In this document: piece after piece, positions 7,930-18,268 of the stretch
Numbering within the stretch: position 1 is the first letter of the stretch
Layout of the letters: the number at the start of each line of letters is the position of its first letter
Source of the DNA: Neopusillimonas maritima
GTDB lineage: Bacteria > Pseudomonadota > Gammaproteobacteria > Burkholderiales > Burkholderiaceae_B
NCBI RefSeq assembly: GCF_003576595.1
Contig: NZ_NQOU01000001.1
Span: forward strand, 932,337 to 996,336
Direction of reading: 5' to 3'
DNA: 64,000 nt
The notes under the pieces: generated by a model
Told to the model about the DNA's origin: nothing
Databases searched by the model: none
Seen by the model: the letters and a program-made list of their open reading frames with translations, nothing else
Position numbers and translations under genes: made by a program

Positions 7930-9307
7930 GCTGTTGCCATCCTCCACCCAGCGCGGCAATCAACTGCACCGCAGCAATAAGACGGTCTGCGCTTAAAGAT
8001 AATGAAGCGCGCTCAGCCGCCAGGGCGGTCGTTTCAACCTGCACGACACTCAGGTAATCAATCAGGCCTGCGTCGTACTGGTTCAGCGTTAAGCGCAATG
8101 ACGCTCTTGCCGCATCCAGCGCCCGCTGCTGGCTCTGCTGTTCGCGCGCCAAACTATTCAGATCAACCAGATAGTCCTCAACTTCCCGTAATGCAGTCAA
8201 CACCGTCTGCCTGTACACAGCAACCAGGGCCTCGTAACCCGCACGCGCTTGTTCTATTCGGGCTTCGCGCGCTCCGCCATCAAAAATTGTCATCGCCAAC
8301 GCAGGGCCGAGCGACCAGAAACTAAAAGGCGCACTCAACCACTGCGCCCATTGGCCCGCTCTATAACCACCCTCGGCCGTTAAGGTTAAGTTGGGGAACC
8401 AGGCCGACTGCGCCACGCCAATCTGCGCATTGGCCGCAGCCACTTGCCGCTCAGCCGACGCAATATCAGGTCGACGCTGCAAGAGCTCGGACGGCAAGCC
8501 CGCAGGAATGCTCGGAACGGCAACCGATACCGGCTCGGACGGCAACGAAAATTGTGAAGGTGGCTTGCCAAGTAAAACCGCCATTGCATTTTCCAGCTGC
8601 GCCCGCTGACGCCGCAGGGCTTGTTGCTGGGTTAATGCGTTATTCAATTGCACACGCGCCGATTCAACATCAAGTTGGGCTGCGACCCCAGCATTCAGCC
8701 GGTTCTCGGTTGTTTGCAGGGAACGACGATAAGCCTCAACCGTTTGCTCGTATAACCGCAACTCGGCATCGAACGAACGTAAACGGAAATAGGTTTGGGC
8801 CAAAGTGGACTGCACGCTTAACCGGGTACCCGCCAACTCTGCCTCACTGGCCTGCAATTGCGCAGACTCCGCCTCCACCGTACGTCGAATGCGCCCCCAT
8901 AAGTCCGGCTCCCAACTTACCGTACCCGCCACACGATACTGTTGCGACACCCCCTCCGCACCGGAACCCGATCGGGTAAAGCCTGCATTGGCATTCACCG
9001 AAGGAAAAAACTGGGCTTCACTTTCACGCAATAAGGCCTGCGCTTGTCGATACTGCGCTTCGAACTGGGCAATCGTTTGATTATTGACCAGTACCTCATC
9101 CATCAACCCGTTCAGTACGGGGTCATCGAAAAGCGTCCACCAATCGGCGCGGAGCGCCGCAGCATTGGGCTGTGCGCGCACCCAACCTTGCTGATTTTCA
9201 TACTGTTGACCCAGTTCAATGCCGGGTTCCGTGTAATCAGGGCCTACGGTGCATCCCGCCATTGTCAGCGACAATAAGGTCGCCAAAAACCATTTAACTC
9301 TTTCCAT
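7904..9307 (-). CDS. RND efflux outer-membrane lipoprotein (NodT/OprM family)
   Basis: The start is ATG 9307, giving 467 residues beginning MERVKWFLATLLSLTMAGC. The MAGC lipobox marks an acylated Cys near residue 19, so this is an outer-membrane lipoprotein channel. Two OEP repeats follow with long coiled-coil helices (for example LQASEAELAGTRLSVQ and QLNNALTQQQAL). It is the last gene of the efflux operon, with its ATG 2 bases after the stop of the second permease. Its 3' end overlaps the tail of the convergent Nudix gene by 26 bases. It supplies the exit duct for the two permeases and the adaptor. The exported drug cannot be inferred. Confidence 0.93.
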   Translation of the reverse strand: MERVKWFLATLLSLTMAGCTVGPDYTEPGIELGQQYENQQGWVRAQPNAAALRADWWTLFDDPVLNGLMDEVLVNNQTIAQFEAQYRQAQALLRESEAQFFPSVNANAGFTRSGSGAEGVSQQYRVAGTVSWEPDLWGRIRRTVEAESAQLQASEAELAGTRLSVQSTLAQTYFRLRSFDAELRLYEQTVEAYRRSLQTTENRLNAGVAAQLDVESARVQLNNALTQQQALRRQRAQLENAMAVLLGKPPSQFSLPSEPVSVAVPSIPAGLPSELLQRRPDIASAERQVAAANAQIGVAQSAWFPNLTLTAEGGYRAGQWAQWLSAPFSFWSLGPALAMTIFDGGAREARIEQARAGYEALVAVYRQTVLTALREVEDYLVDLNSLAREQQSQQRALDAARASLRLTLNQYDAGLIDYLSVVQVETTALAAERASLSLSADRLIAAVQLIAALGGGWQQPIPAEVRE

Positions 9308-9309
9308 CG

Positions 9310-12300
9310 TTATTCCTGTATTGCAGGTGCATGCTTGGCCTGTCTTGCCCTGAACCAAAGCCGTAATCGATCCAGATACAAATAAACCACCGGTGTCGTA
9401 TAAAGCGTTAAAACCTGGCTCAACACAAGACCGCCGACAATGGTAATACCCAGTGGTTGGCGCAGCTCCACGCCGGCCCCGGTGGCCAAAACCAGCGGCA
9501 AAGCGCCGAAAATAGCAGACAAGGTGGTCATCATAATGGGGCGAAAACGGATCAGGCATGCTTCATAAATGGCTTGTCGCGGCGTCAGTCCACGCTGACG
9601 TTCTGCATGTAAAGCAAAGTCCACCATCATGATGGCGTTCTTTTTCACGATACCAATCAATAAAAACACACCGATCAGCGCAATCAACGAAAACTCATAG
9701 TCCAGCAACATCAGTGCCAGCAAGGCCCCTATGCCCGCAGACGGCAGCGTCGACAAAATCGTCAGCGGATGAATATAGCTTTCGTAAAGCATGCCCAGCA
9801 CTATGTACATGGTCAGTAGCGCCGCCAAAATAAGCCACGGTTGCTGATCCAATGATTCCTGCAACGCTTGCGCCGAACCTTGAAACACGCCCTGAAGTTC
9901 ATTGGTGGGAAGCCCCGTCCGGGCCAACGCCTCTTCAATGGCCTGCGTCGCCTCGCCCAGCGACACCCCCGGCGCCAAGCTGAACGAAACCGACTCTTCG
10001 GCCAACAAACCCTGGTGGCGCACGCGTAACGGCGCGGTGCCGACCTCGAACCGCGTAAACGACGCCAGCGGCACGCGATTGCCGTCTTGCGTGACGACCT
10101 GAACCAGCTTTAATGATTCCGCATCCTGGGCATACTCGGGCAACACCGACATCACCACCCGATACTGGTTCAAAGGGCCATAAATAACGGATACCTGTCG
10201 CTGGCTAAACGAATTGTTTAAGGTCGAAGCAATCAGCGCCATATCCACCCCCAGCCTTGTAGCAACTTCGCGGTCAATAATCAATTCAACGCGCCGACCT
10301 TTGTCTTCAATGTCACTTTCGACATCAACCAACTCAGGTAAACCCGCCATGGCCTGCTGCACGCGTGGCAACCATGTTTTCAAAAGATCCAGGTCAGAGG
10401 CCAATAAAGAGTACTCAAATGACGCCAGCCCCTGACGCCCTCCGACATGAACGTCTTGTTGCGGCACCAGAAAAAGGCGGGCGCCTGGTTCGTTGTTGAA
10501 TCTGCTACGCAAACGGTTGACTACGTCTGTGGCACTCACATCACGCTCATCAAATGGCTTTAGCTGTATCAACAAAAAACTAGAGTGGCTGCCCCCTCGT
10601 CCACCCGCAAAGCCAGTCACTGTGTCTACGGCCGGATCTTTTAACAACGCATTCCGGAATTTCTCGAGCTTGGGCAACATGGCCTGAAACGACGTACCCT
10701 GATCGACGCGGAAGAACCCCAACAACTGCCCGGTATCTTGCTGAGGGAAAAAACCTTTCGGCACGACCGAATACAAATAGACATTCAATCCTATTGTGCC
10801 CAACAGAATCAACAACGTGATCCGGCTATGGACCAAAGCCCAGTCGAGCGAACGTTGATAACCGCGCAAACACCAACGACCAACCGACAACAGGGCACGC
10901 TCCGCCCATGACTCACGCCGCCGTGCGCTGCGTTCACTTGCATGCGTCCTGTCTTGCGCACGCAGCCAGCGCGCACACATCATGGGCGTCAGAATCAATG
11001 ACAAAACCAGGGAAACGAGAATGGCGGCGGAAAGCGTCAGCGCGAACTCGCGAAACAACCGACCCGGAATCCCTCCCATTAACAAAATTGGAATAAATAC
11101 CGCCACCAACGACACACTCATGGCAACCACGGTAAACCCCACTTCACGCACACCACGAACGGCGGCGCGCACCGGGTTATAGCCTTTTTCGATATAGCGC
11201 ATGATGTTTTCAAGCACCACGATGGCATCGTCAACCACAAAGCCGGCAGCCACGATCATGGCCATCAACGACATGGTATTCAACGTAAACCCCATCCACA
11301 ACATCAGGCTAAACGTAGTGATAAGCGAGGCGGGTACAACAATACTGGGGATCACCGCCGCCCGTACCTGACGCAAGAATACGAGTACCACCAGCACCAC
11401 TAAAACGACTGCAACAAACAACGTGAATTGCGCTTCGGCAAGAGACTCACGAATACTGGGCGTTCGATCAACCGCAACCGACAAATTCACCTGTGCCGGA
11501 ACAAGACTTTGAAACGCAGGCATCTGGGCATGAATGGCGTCAACGGTTTCAATAATGTTGGCGGCGGGTTGGCGACGAATCACCAGCAACACGGCCTGCC
11601 GATCATTAAAAAAACCGGTATTGAATGCATCTTCAACGCCATCCTCTACCTTGGCCACGTCGTCTAACCGAATCGGCGCACCATCGCGCCAGGCCACAAT
11701 AAGCGGCCGGTATTGTTCGGCGCGGGTCATCTGGCTGCCGGAATTGATTTGCCAATGGTACTGATGATTCTCAATCACCCCCACAGGCCCCAAGGTGTTG
11801 GCCTGACTCAGCGCCTGGCGAACCTCGTCCAGCGCCACCCCGGCTGCAACCAGTGCCTGCGGATTCAAACTCACCCGCACAGCCGGCAGCGCGCTGCCAC
11901 CCACACTTACCTCGCCCACACCTGACACCTGCGCCAACTTCTGCGCAAGCACGGTCGACGCCAGATCATACAGTTCTCCCTGGGTGACGGTATCAGACGT
12001 CAACGCCAGCACCATAATGGGCGAAGAAGCCGGGTTCACTTTGTTATAGGTTGGGTTATCGCGCAAGCTTGACGGCAAAGAACCACGAGCTGCATTAATC
12101 GCCGCCTGAACATCGCGCGCCGCGCTGTTAATGTCACGGTTCAGGTCGAACACCAAAGAGATGCGGGTCGACCCTTCAGAGCTGCTTGAACTCATTTCCG
12201 TGACCCCGGCAATGGAGCCAAGCGACTGCTCGAGCGGCATCGCCACGCTCGAGGCCATCGTTTCCGGGCTGGCGCCGGCCATATTGGCTGTCACCGTAAT

Positions 12301-12432
12301 CATGGGGAAGTCGACCTGCGGCAGCGGCGCAACCGGTAACATGCGCGCCGCCAGCAAACCGGCCAGCACCATCGCCAGGCACAACAAAGTGGTGGCTACC
12401 GGACGCATGACAAACACGGTCAGCCAGCGCAC
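9310..12432 (-). CDS. mdtC: RND multidrug efflux permease, MdtC-like subunit
   Basis: This 1040-residue inner-membrane pump subunit belongs to the HAE-1 RND family. It starts at GTG 12432, with the G shared with the TAG stop of the preceding permease (TAGTG), so translation is coupled. The N-terminus MRWLTVFVMRPVATTLL is typical. The proton-relay Asp pair lies in [16 protein letters not shown] of TM4, and the conserved [10 protein letters not shown] segment and C-terminal [14 protein letters not shown] are present. MdtB and MdtC work as a B2C heterotrimer in E. coli (known). Two consecutive permease genes here indicate the same arrangement. The symbol is by similarity and position only. Confidence 0.9.
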   Translation of the reverse strand: MRWLTVFVMRPVATTLLCLAMVLAGLLAARMLPVAPLPQVDFPMITVTANMAGASPETMASSVAMPLEQSLGSIAGVTEMSSSSSEGSTRISLVFDLNRDINSAARDVQAAINAARGSLPSSLRDNPTYNKVNPASSPIMVLALTSDTVTQGELYDLASTVLAQKLAQVSGVGEVSVGGSALPAVRVSLNPQALVAAGVALDEVRQALSQANTLGPVGVIENHQYHWQINSGSQMTRAEQYRPLIVAWRDGAPIRLDDVAKVEDGVEDAFNTGFFNDRQAVLLVIRRQPAANIIETVDAIHAQMPAFQSLVPAQVNLSVAVDRTPSIRESLAEAQFTLFVAVVLVVLVVLVFLRQVRAAVIPSIVVPASLITTFSLMLWMGFTLNTMSLMAMIVAAGFVVDDAIVVLENIMRYIEKGYNPVRAAVRGVREVGFTVVAMSVSLVAVFIPILLMGGIPGRLFREFALTLSAAILVSLVLSLILTPMMCARWLRAQDRTHASERSARRRESWAERALLSVGRWCLRGYQRSLDWALVHSRITLLILLGTIGLNVYLYSVVPKGFFPQQDTGQLLGFFRVDQGTSFQAMLPKLEKFRNALLKDPAVDTVTGFAGGRGGSHSSFLLIQLKPFDERDVSATDVVNRLRSRFNNEPGARLFLVPQQDVHVGGRQGLASFEYSLLASDLDLLKTWLPRVQQAMAGLPELVDVESDIEDKGRRVELIIDREVATRLGVDMALIASTLNNSFSQRQVSVIYGPLNQYRVVMSVLPEYAQDAESLKLVQVVTQDGNRVPLASFTRFEVGTAPLRVRHQGLLAEESVSFSLAPGVSLGEATQAIEEALARTGLPTNELQGVFQGSAQALQESLDQQPWLILAALLTMYIVLGMLYESYIHPLTILSTLPSAGIGALLALMLLDYEFSLIALIGVFLLIGIVKKNAIMMVDFALHAERQRGLTPRQAIYEACLIRFRPIMMTTLSAIFGALPLVLATGAGVELRQPLGITIVGGLVLSQVLTLYTTPVVYLYLDRLRLWFRARQAKHAPAIQE

Positions 12433-15400
12433 TATGTCACCTCTGCCGAGAAGGCGCGACGCCGGCGCGCAAAGCGATCAAACATCAGATAAATAACCGG
12501 CGTTGTATAGAGCGTAAGCACCTGACTGCACAACAGGCCACCCACCATGGCCAGGCCCAGAGGCTGGCGCAACTCCGAACCCGCCCCGGTTGCCAACATC
12601 AACGGTACTGCTGCAAACAAGGCAGCCAATGTCGTCATAAGAATCGGGCGAAAACGGAGCAGCGCCGCCTCGTGAATCGCCGCTTGCGGCGCCAGGCCGC
12701 GTGTGCGTTCAGCTTCAAGGGCAAAGTCGATCATCATGATGGCATTTTTCTTGACGATCCCAATCAACAAAATAATGCCGATGACCCCAATCATGTCCAG
12801 GTCGCGCCCCGTAAGCAACAAGGCCGCCAACGCCCCGACCGTTGCCGAGGGTAAGGTAGACAGGATTGTGACCGGGTGAATGAAGCTTTCATACAGGATA
12901 CCCAGCACAATGTACATCACCATTACCGCCGCCAGCATCAACCATAAGGTACTGCTTAACGATGCTTCAAACGCCCTGGCCGCGCCCTGAAAACGCGTTT
13001 CAACCGACGCCGGCATGCTCAGCGTTTGCTGTGCTTGTTCAATTGCCGACACCGCATCTGAAAGTGCAACATCTTCGGGCAAATTAAATGAAACGGTGAC
13101 CGATGGAAATTGATCCTGACGTCCAATCGACAACAACGTATTCGACGGTTCAACACTCACCACGCTGGTAAGCGGCGTCGTACCGCCCGACTCAGTAGAC
13201 ACATGAATGCGCCCCAAATCCGACGGCGTCGAACGGTATTCCGGTGCCACTTCCAGCACCACGCGATACTGAGCCGATTGTGTGAAAATAGTGGATATCT
13301 GCCGTTGCCCGAACGCATCGTACAAAGCTTCGTCAATATCGGCCACGCTGACGCCCAAGCGAGCGGCTGCGTCCCTGTCGATCAGTAAACGCGTTTCCAG
13401 GCCGTCTAATTGCAAATCGTCGGTCACCTCGGCCAACTCAGGCAAACGCTGCAATTTCTCAACCAGGCGTGGTACCCATTCGCGCAATGTTTCCATGTCC
13501 GGGTCGGAAATCGTCATTTGGTATTGCGTTCGACTCACCCGGTCATCAATCGTTAAATCCTGTACCGGTTGCATGAAGACCTCAAGCCCCGACAAACCTT
13601 TCAGGTCTTCCTGCAAACGCTGAATCACTTCCTGGGCGTTCGCACTGCGCTGCGCCAGCGGCGTCAAAGCGATCTGCATGCGCCCGGTATTCAGTGTTGT
13701 GTTTGTGCCGTCTATGCCGGTAAAGGATGTGACGGCTGCCACGTCCGGATCACGCACAATGCGCGCCGCAGCCTGTTCCTGCAAACGGGAAATGGCCGAA
13801 AACGAAGCAGTTTGTGGGCCCTGCGTAACTGCCTGGATCAGGCCGGTGTCCTGTTGCGGGAAAAACCCTTTGGGCACCCACCAATACAACAATGCAGTCA
13901 GGGCCAATGTTCCCAAAGCCACCAGCAGTGTGAGCCGCTGCCGCTGCAATACCCACTGCAGGCTGCGATCATAGGCCTGAATAAGACGTTCGGTATGGTG
14001 ACCCAACCATTGCTGAAAGCGGCTCATGCGCTCTTCAGGCTCACGCCGCAAAAACTGCGCACACATCATTGGCGTTAAGGTCAGCGAAATAAGCAGCGAT
14101 AGAAAAATCGCTACCGCAAGCGTCAGAGCGAATTCGCTAAACAGGCGGCCGATCACATCGCTCATAAACAACAGGGGTATCAACACTGCAATTAACGAGA
14201 GCGTTAGTGAAATAAGCGTAAAACCGATTTGTTGCGCGCCTTTCAAGGCGGCATGCAAGGGTGAGTGCCCCTGCTCTAAATGGCGCGCAATATTCTCAAT
14301 CATGACAATGGCGTCATCAACCACAAACCCGGTTGCAATCGTGAGCGCCATCAACGTGAGATTGTTCACGCTAAAACCCAGTAAATACATGGCGGCAAAC
14401 GTCCCCACCAGTGATAACGGTACAACAACGCTGGGAATCAGCGTGGCCGTCCAGGTACGCAAAAACACAAATGTCACCAGAATAACCAGGGTGACCGCCA
14501 TGACCATCTCTATTTGAACGTGTCGGACTGATTCACGAATCGTCTGGGTACGGTCACTGGCAACCGCCATATCCACGCCGACAGGCAAAGCCTCGCGCAA
14601 TGAAGGAAGCAATTCCTTAACACGATCAACGACCTGGATCACGTTAGCGCCGGGTTGTCGCTGAATGTTCAACAAAATAGCGGGTGTCGTTCCGAACCAG
14701 GCCGATTGCCTCACATTCTCGGCTCCTTCACGAATCTGAGCCACATCCCCCAAGCGTAATGCACCATCATTCTCGTAAGCCAGAATAAGTGACTCGTAAT
14801 CCTGCACCGAGCGCAGTTGATCGTTTGCGTTAATCGTGGTGGATCGCTCGGGACCGTCGAGATTGCCTTTGGGCTGGTTGACGTTCGCCGATAGAATCGC
14901 GCTGCGTACCGATGAAAGCGTCAAGTCATGCGCAGCCAAGGCTTGCGGGTTGGCCTGAACCCTTACTGCAGGGCGCTGTCCCCCGGCAATGCTGACCAGG
15001 CCCACGCCCGATATCTGCGACAATTTCTGCGCAACACGCAAATCGATTAAGTCACGCACTTCATACAGCGGCAAAGTTGGTGACGTAATGGCCAGGCTAA
15101 TCACCGCGGTATCTGCTGGATTCACTTTGTTGTAAACAGGCGAAGACGGCAAATCGTTCGGCAGCAGATTCGAAGCGGCATTAATCGCCGCCTGTACTTC
15201 CTGCTCGGCGACATCGAGCGGGACATCAAGGCCAAACTGCAAGGTAATTTGAGACTGCCCACCGGAGCTGGTGGACGACATCTGCGTCAACCCCGACATT
15301 TGTCCCAACTGACGCTCCAGCGGCGATGTCACCAGCGCCACCATGACATCGGGACTGGCGCCGGGGTACTGCGTGGAAACCTGAATTGTCGGGTAATCCA

Positions 15401-15518
15401 CTTCCGGCAAAGCGGAAACAGGCAACATCCGATACGCCAGAACGCCGGCGATCAACAAGGCCAGCATCGCCAGCGTTGTGGCCACCGGGCGCAAAATGAA
15501 CTGCCGGGATAAGTTCAC
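12432..15518 (-). CDS. mdtB: RND multidrug efflux permease, MdtB-like subunit
   Basis: This 1028-residue RND permease starts [19 protein letters not shown]. It has the TM4 Asp pair in [19 protein letters not shown] and the [10 protein letters not shown] and [11 protein letters not shown] motifs. In E. coli MdtB carries proton translocation while MdtC binds drug (known). The gene lies 9 bases after the adaptor stop and ends by sharing one base with the next permease start. It is about as long as E. coli MdtB and shows no frame break. The missing companion is a BaeSR-type two-component system; no regulator is adjacent. Confidence 0.9.
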   Translation of the reverse strand: MNLSRQFILRPVATTLAMLALLIAGVLAYRMLPVSALPEVDYPTIQVSTQYPGASPDVMVALVTSPLERQLGQMSGLTQMSSTSSGGQSQITLQFGLDVPLDVAEQEVQAAINAASNLLPNDLPSSPVYNKVNPADTAVISLAITSPTLPLYEVRDLIDLRVAQKLSQISGVGLVSIAGGQRPAVRVQANPQALAAHDLTLSSVRSAILSANVNQPKGNLDGPERSTTINANDQLRSVQDYESLILAYENDGALRLGDVAQIREGAENVRQSAWFGTTPAILLNIQRQPGANVIQVVDRVKELLPSLREALPVGVDMAVASDRTQTIRESVRHVQIEMVMAVTLVILVTFVFLRTWTATLIPSVVVPLSLVGTFAAMYLLGFSVNNLTLMALTIATGFVVDDAIVMIENIARHLEQGHSPLHAALKGAQQIGFTLISLTLSLIAVLIPLLFMSDVIGRLFSEFALTLAVAIFLSLLISLTLTPMMCAQFLRREPEERMSRFQQWLGHHTERLIQAYDRSLQWVLQRQRLTLLVALGTLALTALLYWWVPKGFFPQQDTGLIQAVTQGPQTASFSAISRLQEQAAARIVRDPDVAAVTSFTGIDGTNTTLNTGRMQIALTPLAQRSANAQEVIQRLQEDLKGLSGLEVFMQPVQDLTIDDRVSRTQYQMTISDPDMETLREWVPRLVEKLQRLPELAEVTDDLQLDGLETRLLIDRDAAARLGVSVADIDEALYDAFGQRQISTIFTQSAQYRVVLEVAPEYRSTPSDLGRIHVSTESGGTTPLTSVVSVEPSNTLLSIGRQDQFPSVTVSFNLPEDVALSDAVSAIEQAQQTLSMPASVETRFQGAARAFEASLSSTLWLMLAAVMVMYIVLGILYESFIHPVTILSTLPSATVGALAALLLTGRDLDMIGVIGIILLIGIVKKNAIMMIDFALEAERTRGLAPQAAIHEAALLRFRPILMTTLAALFAAVPLMLATGAGSELRQPLGLAMVGGLLCSQVLTLYTTPVIYLMFDRFARRRRAFSAEVT

Positions 15519-15527
15519 TTTGGCCCC

Positions 15528-16691
15528 TTATTCCTCAACAACTTCCACCTTGGCACCATCGCGCAAGCGGTCCACGCCTTCCGTTACAACCACCTGTCCA
15601 CGCTGCAACCCTTCCAGGACCGTGACGTCGCGCTCTTGCACCGCGCCCGTGACGATCGGCTGCACTTTAACCGTGTTGTCTTCCAGCACCCGATAAACAA
15701 AAGAACCTATAGACCCTTGCTGTACCGCCCTTGCGGGAATAACCAAGGCATTTTCCAGCGTGTTCACCACGAGTCTGACGTTCACAAATTGATTAGGAAA
15801 AAGCGCCTCATCTTCATTGGGAAATTGCGCTTTCATCCGCACAGTACCCGTTGCCACGTCAATTTGATTATCGATGGAAACGAGCACCCCGCGTGCCAGT
15901 TCGCGCGTGTTGGTGCTGTCGTACAAAATAACGGTAAGCGTATTACCGTCCCTTAGCTGCGCACGCACTTCGGGCAACTGCGCTTGCGGCAATGAAAACA
16001 ATACTGAAATCGGTTGGGTTTGGGTAATGACGACCAAGCCCTCTGTATCACCGGCACCGATTAAATTGCCTGGATCCACCTTACGCAGGCCCACGCGGCC
16101 GCTAATCGGTGCCTTGATCTGAGCGAACTCCAATTGGAGTCGCGCGTTATCCACCTCGGCCTGATCGCTCACCAGCGCACCCTGATACTGCTGCACCAGT
16201 GCGCGCTGCGTATCAAGCTGTTGTCGTGCAAGCGAGTTTTGTTTGAAAAGTTGCTCGTACCGACGCAAATCACGCTGGGCATTCTCCAACAATGCCTGGT
16301 TCTGCGCCTGTTGGCCTAATGCCTGGTCAAGCGCGACCTGGTAAGGACGCGGGTCAATACGTGCCAGCATATCGCCGGCCTGCACTTTCTGTCCTTCGGC
16401 GAAAAGCACGGCCTCAAGTTCACCCTCCACCCGGCTGGTGACGGTAACCGTGTTCAGGGCTGTTACCGTTCCAACCGCCGGCAACACCACCTGTACCGAC
16501 GATTCTGTTGCCGTGGCCGTTCTCACCGGCACCGCCATATCCATCATGCCACGCATGCCGGGTAACCCCGACTGATTTTCCGTATCCGACCGATTCAAAT
16601 AAAAATACATACCGGCCGCCAAGGCCAGTAACACAATCAGCCAGATCCACCCACGTCGCCGGGATACGCGCGCCTTTTCAGACTGCGACAT
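15528..16691 (-). CDS. mdtA: RND efflux periplasmic adaptor (MdtA-like membrane fusion protein)
   Basis: This 387-residue membrane fusion protein has one N-terminal membrane anchor (WIWLIVLLALAAGMYFYL, residues about 15-32). A barrel-sandwich lipoyl-like half (GEGQ/GDMLARIDPRPYQ), an alpha-hairpin rich in Gln and Leu (about 120-180), a second lipoyl half (IKAPISGRVGLRKVDPGNLI), and beta-barrel and membrane-proximal domains follow. It bridges the permeases to the outer-membrane channel. It is the first gene of the operon (adaptor, permease, permease, channel). GGGAGAA-type purines sit just upstream of the ATG. A 27-base inverted repeat 18 bases upstream is a candidate operator. Confidence 0.92.
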   Translation of the reverse strand: MSQSEKARVSRRRGWIWLIVLLALAAGMYFYLNRSDTENQSGLPGMRGMMDMAVPVRTATATESSVQVVLPAVGTVTALNTVTVTSRVEGELEAVLFAEGQKVQAGDMLARIDPRPYQVALDQALGQQAQNQALLENAQRDLRRYEQLFKQNSLARQQLDTQRALVQQYQGALVSDQAEVDNARLQLEFAQIKAPISGRVGLRKVDPGNLIGAGDTEGLVVITQTQPISVLFSLPQAQLPEVRAQLRDGNTLTVILYDSTNTRELARGVLVSIDNQIDVATGTVRMKAQFPNEDEALFPNQFVNVRLVVNTLENALVIPARAVQQGSIGSFVYRVLEDNTVKVQPIVTGAVQERDVTVLEGLQRGQVVVTEGVDRLRDGAKVEVVEE

Positions 16692-16709
16692 TTGTTCTCC
16701 CTGTTAACA

Positions 16710-16736
16710 AATATGAGCGTTATTCTCGCTTATATT
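16710..16736 (-). promoter_or_regulatory. Inverted repeat overlapping a candidate -10 box upstream of the RND operon
   Basis: The arms AATATGAGCG and CGCTTATATT match as inverted repeats at 9 of 10 positions around a 7-base spacer. On the minus strand the right arm contains TATAAG (bases 16729-16734), a good -10 hexamer, with a weak TTTCGT -35 seventeen bases upstream. An operator over a -10 box is the usual layout for TetR- or MarR-type repression. That reading is inference; no regulator gene is adjacent. Confidence 0.5.
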
Positions 16737-16798
16737 AGGAAGCAAGGCGAAACGAAACCTGCATTCTGAAATTGAACGCAACAATTATTGCCAGTAAA

Positions 16799-17551
16799 TT
16801 AGAAATTGCAGCGCGAAAGGCGAAAGGAGATGTCGCGGGTGACCGACAAAGGCTTAAGCTCGTTGTCTTGCATGGAAAAGCGAACCCAAATGACATATTT
16901 ATTAGCGCTCATTTCGGGAAACACACCCAAAGCCGGATCGACCCACACACGCAAAAGCTGGAAGGTTTTACCGGTAAGCATTTCCTGATAGGCGCCCTGT
17001 GTTGCTTCCAGCTCAATTGGGTCACCCGATTCGCGCAGCAACCTTAGAATGAGCGACAACCCGTTATAAAGCGGCAGGAAGGGCTCAATCCATTGTTGAA
17101 GATCCTTCATACGCACTTCCATGGGCTTGATTTGCCATGCGTAATAAGAGGGAATGTCGGCGGGTGACGATCCGCCTGGAACACTAAGACGACCCCGCAG
17201 ACTGGCCAGCCATTCGTTATCACGCAGCACTTGCCCCACACGACCCTGCGCCGCCAGATCGGAAGCCGTTTTTTCCAGATCGGCCACCATTTTGTCGAGG
17301 GTCGTTTCATCGACCCCCGGATGACGCCGCAGTGCGGTTAATGACGCGCGCTGTCGTTCCAGGTCTTGCAAAACCGAGCCCCGTAAATCGGTACGATCAC
17401 AAATTTCTAGCAGGTCGAAAAGGGTCGCAACCGCGATCTGGTGGTGATAAACCTCTTCTTCTTCTGCAAAAAAGAACAGGCGCCCGAATAGGTGCTCGAC
17501 CCGGAGCAATGTTCGAACCCGTTCATTACATGGATACTCGTAAAGAATCAC
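16799..17551 (-). CDS. zapD: Cell division protein ZapD (DUF1342)
   Basis: The 250-residue protein starts MILYEYPCNERVRTLLRVE and ends with a beta-rich part (LPLYNGLSLILRLLRESG, then FQLLRVWVDP), the ZapD/YacF pattern. ZapD cross-links FtsZ filaments at the division ring (known). It follows coaE by 60 bases on the same strand, as in E. coli (coaE-zapD-yacG). The yacG gene that normally comes next is absent; the RND operon begins 107 bases downstream instead. Length matches the family (about 247). Confidence 0.93.
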   Translation of the reverse strand: MILYEYPCNERVRTLLRVEHLFGRLFFFAEEEEVYHHQIAVATLFDLLEICDRTDLRGSVLQDLERQRASLTALRRHPGVDETTLDKMVADLEKTASDLAAQGRVGQVLRDNEWLASLRGRLSVPGGSSPADIPSYYAWQIKPMEVRMKDLQQWIEPFLPLYNGLSLILRLLRESGDPIELEATQGAYQEMLTGKTFQLLRVWVDPALGVFPEMSANKYVIWVRFSMQDNELKPLSVTRDISFRLSRCNF

Positions 17552-17610
17552 GCGACCAGTTACCTATATCTGTTTCGTAATAAGCAGAACCTGTTTACCA
17601 ATGCAGGATG

Positions 17611-18210
17611 TTATACCAGTGAACACCAGTATTCGTGCAATTCGCGTGCACGCGAGCGCAGTTGGCCTGGTGTGGTTGCGCCGTCGTTCAGAACAACGTC
17701 GTTTGCCTGTGCCAATCGTGCATCGCGTGTCGCTTGTGCTGACATGATACGCTTAATGGCGTCGATCGTCAGCCCACTGCGTGCCTGCACGCGTTTAATT
17801 TGCGTTTCGGGATCGCAATCAACGACACACACCCGGTCTACCTTTTTGAGCCAGCGACCCGTTTCCACCAACAATGGCACAACCAGCACAAGATAGCACC
17901 CCCGGGCCTGACGCGCCTGCTGTTCTGTAACTTCTGCTATCAAGGGGTGAACAATCGCTTCAAGCGCGCGCCGGCTTTCCGGATCACCAAACACCCGCTC
18001 ACGCATCGCGGCGCGGTCCATTGCCCCGTCGGCCGCAACCACTTGCTCACCAAATGTGTCTTGAATTGCCGGCATGGCCAAACCACCCGGTTGCGTGAGC
18101 TGATGCGCAATGACGTCAGTGTCGATGACACTGGCGCCCCATTCCTGAAAAAGGTCGGCGACCCGGGTTTTCCCAGAGCCAATGCCGCCTGTTAATCCGA
18201 TTTTCAACAT
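17611..18210 (-). CDS. coaE: Dephospho-CoA kinase
   Basis: The 199-residue protein carries out the last step of coenzyme A synthesis, phosphorylating the ribose 3'-OH of dephospho-CoA with ATP. The P-loop GGIGSGKT is at residues 8-15. The conserved DTDVIAHQLT and HPLI segments and the lid Arg-rich QIKRVQARSG follow. It lies 58 bases after the prepilin peptidase gene and 60 before zapD, all on the minus strand, likely one operon. The window also encodes panC, an early step of the same pathway. Confidence 0.96.
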   Translation of the reverse strand: MLKIGLTGGIGSGKTRVADLFQEWGASVIDTDVIAHQLTQPGGLAMPAIQDTFGEQVVAADGAMDRAAMRERVFGDPESRRALEAIVHPLIAEVTEQQARQARGCYLVLVVPLLVETGRWLKKVDRVCVVDCDPETQIKRVQARSGLTIDAIKRIMSAQATRDARLAQANDVVLNDGATTPGQLRSRARELHEYWCSLV

Positions 18211-18268
18211 AGTCCCTGCTTATTGGTTGCCTAAGACCGTATTTTATCCAGCTTAAAACTCCTCGGGC

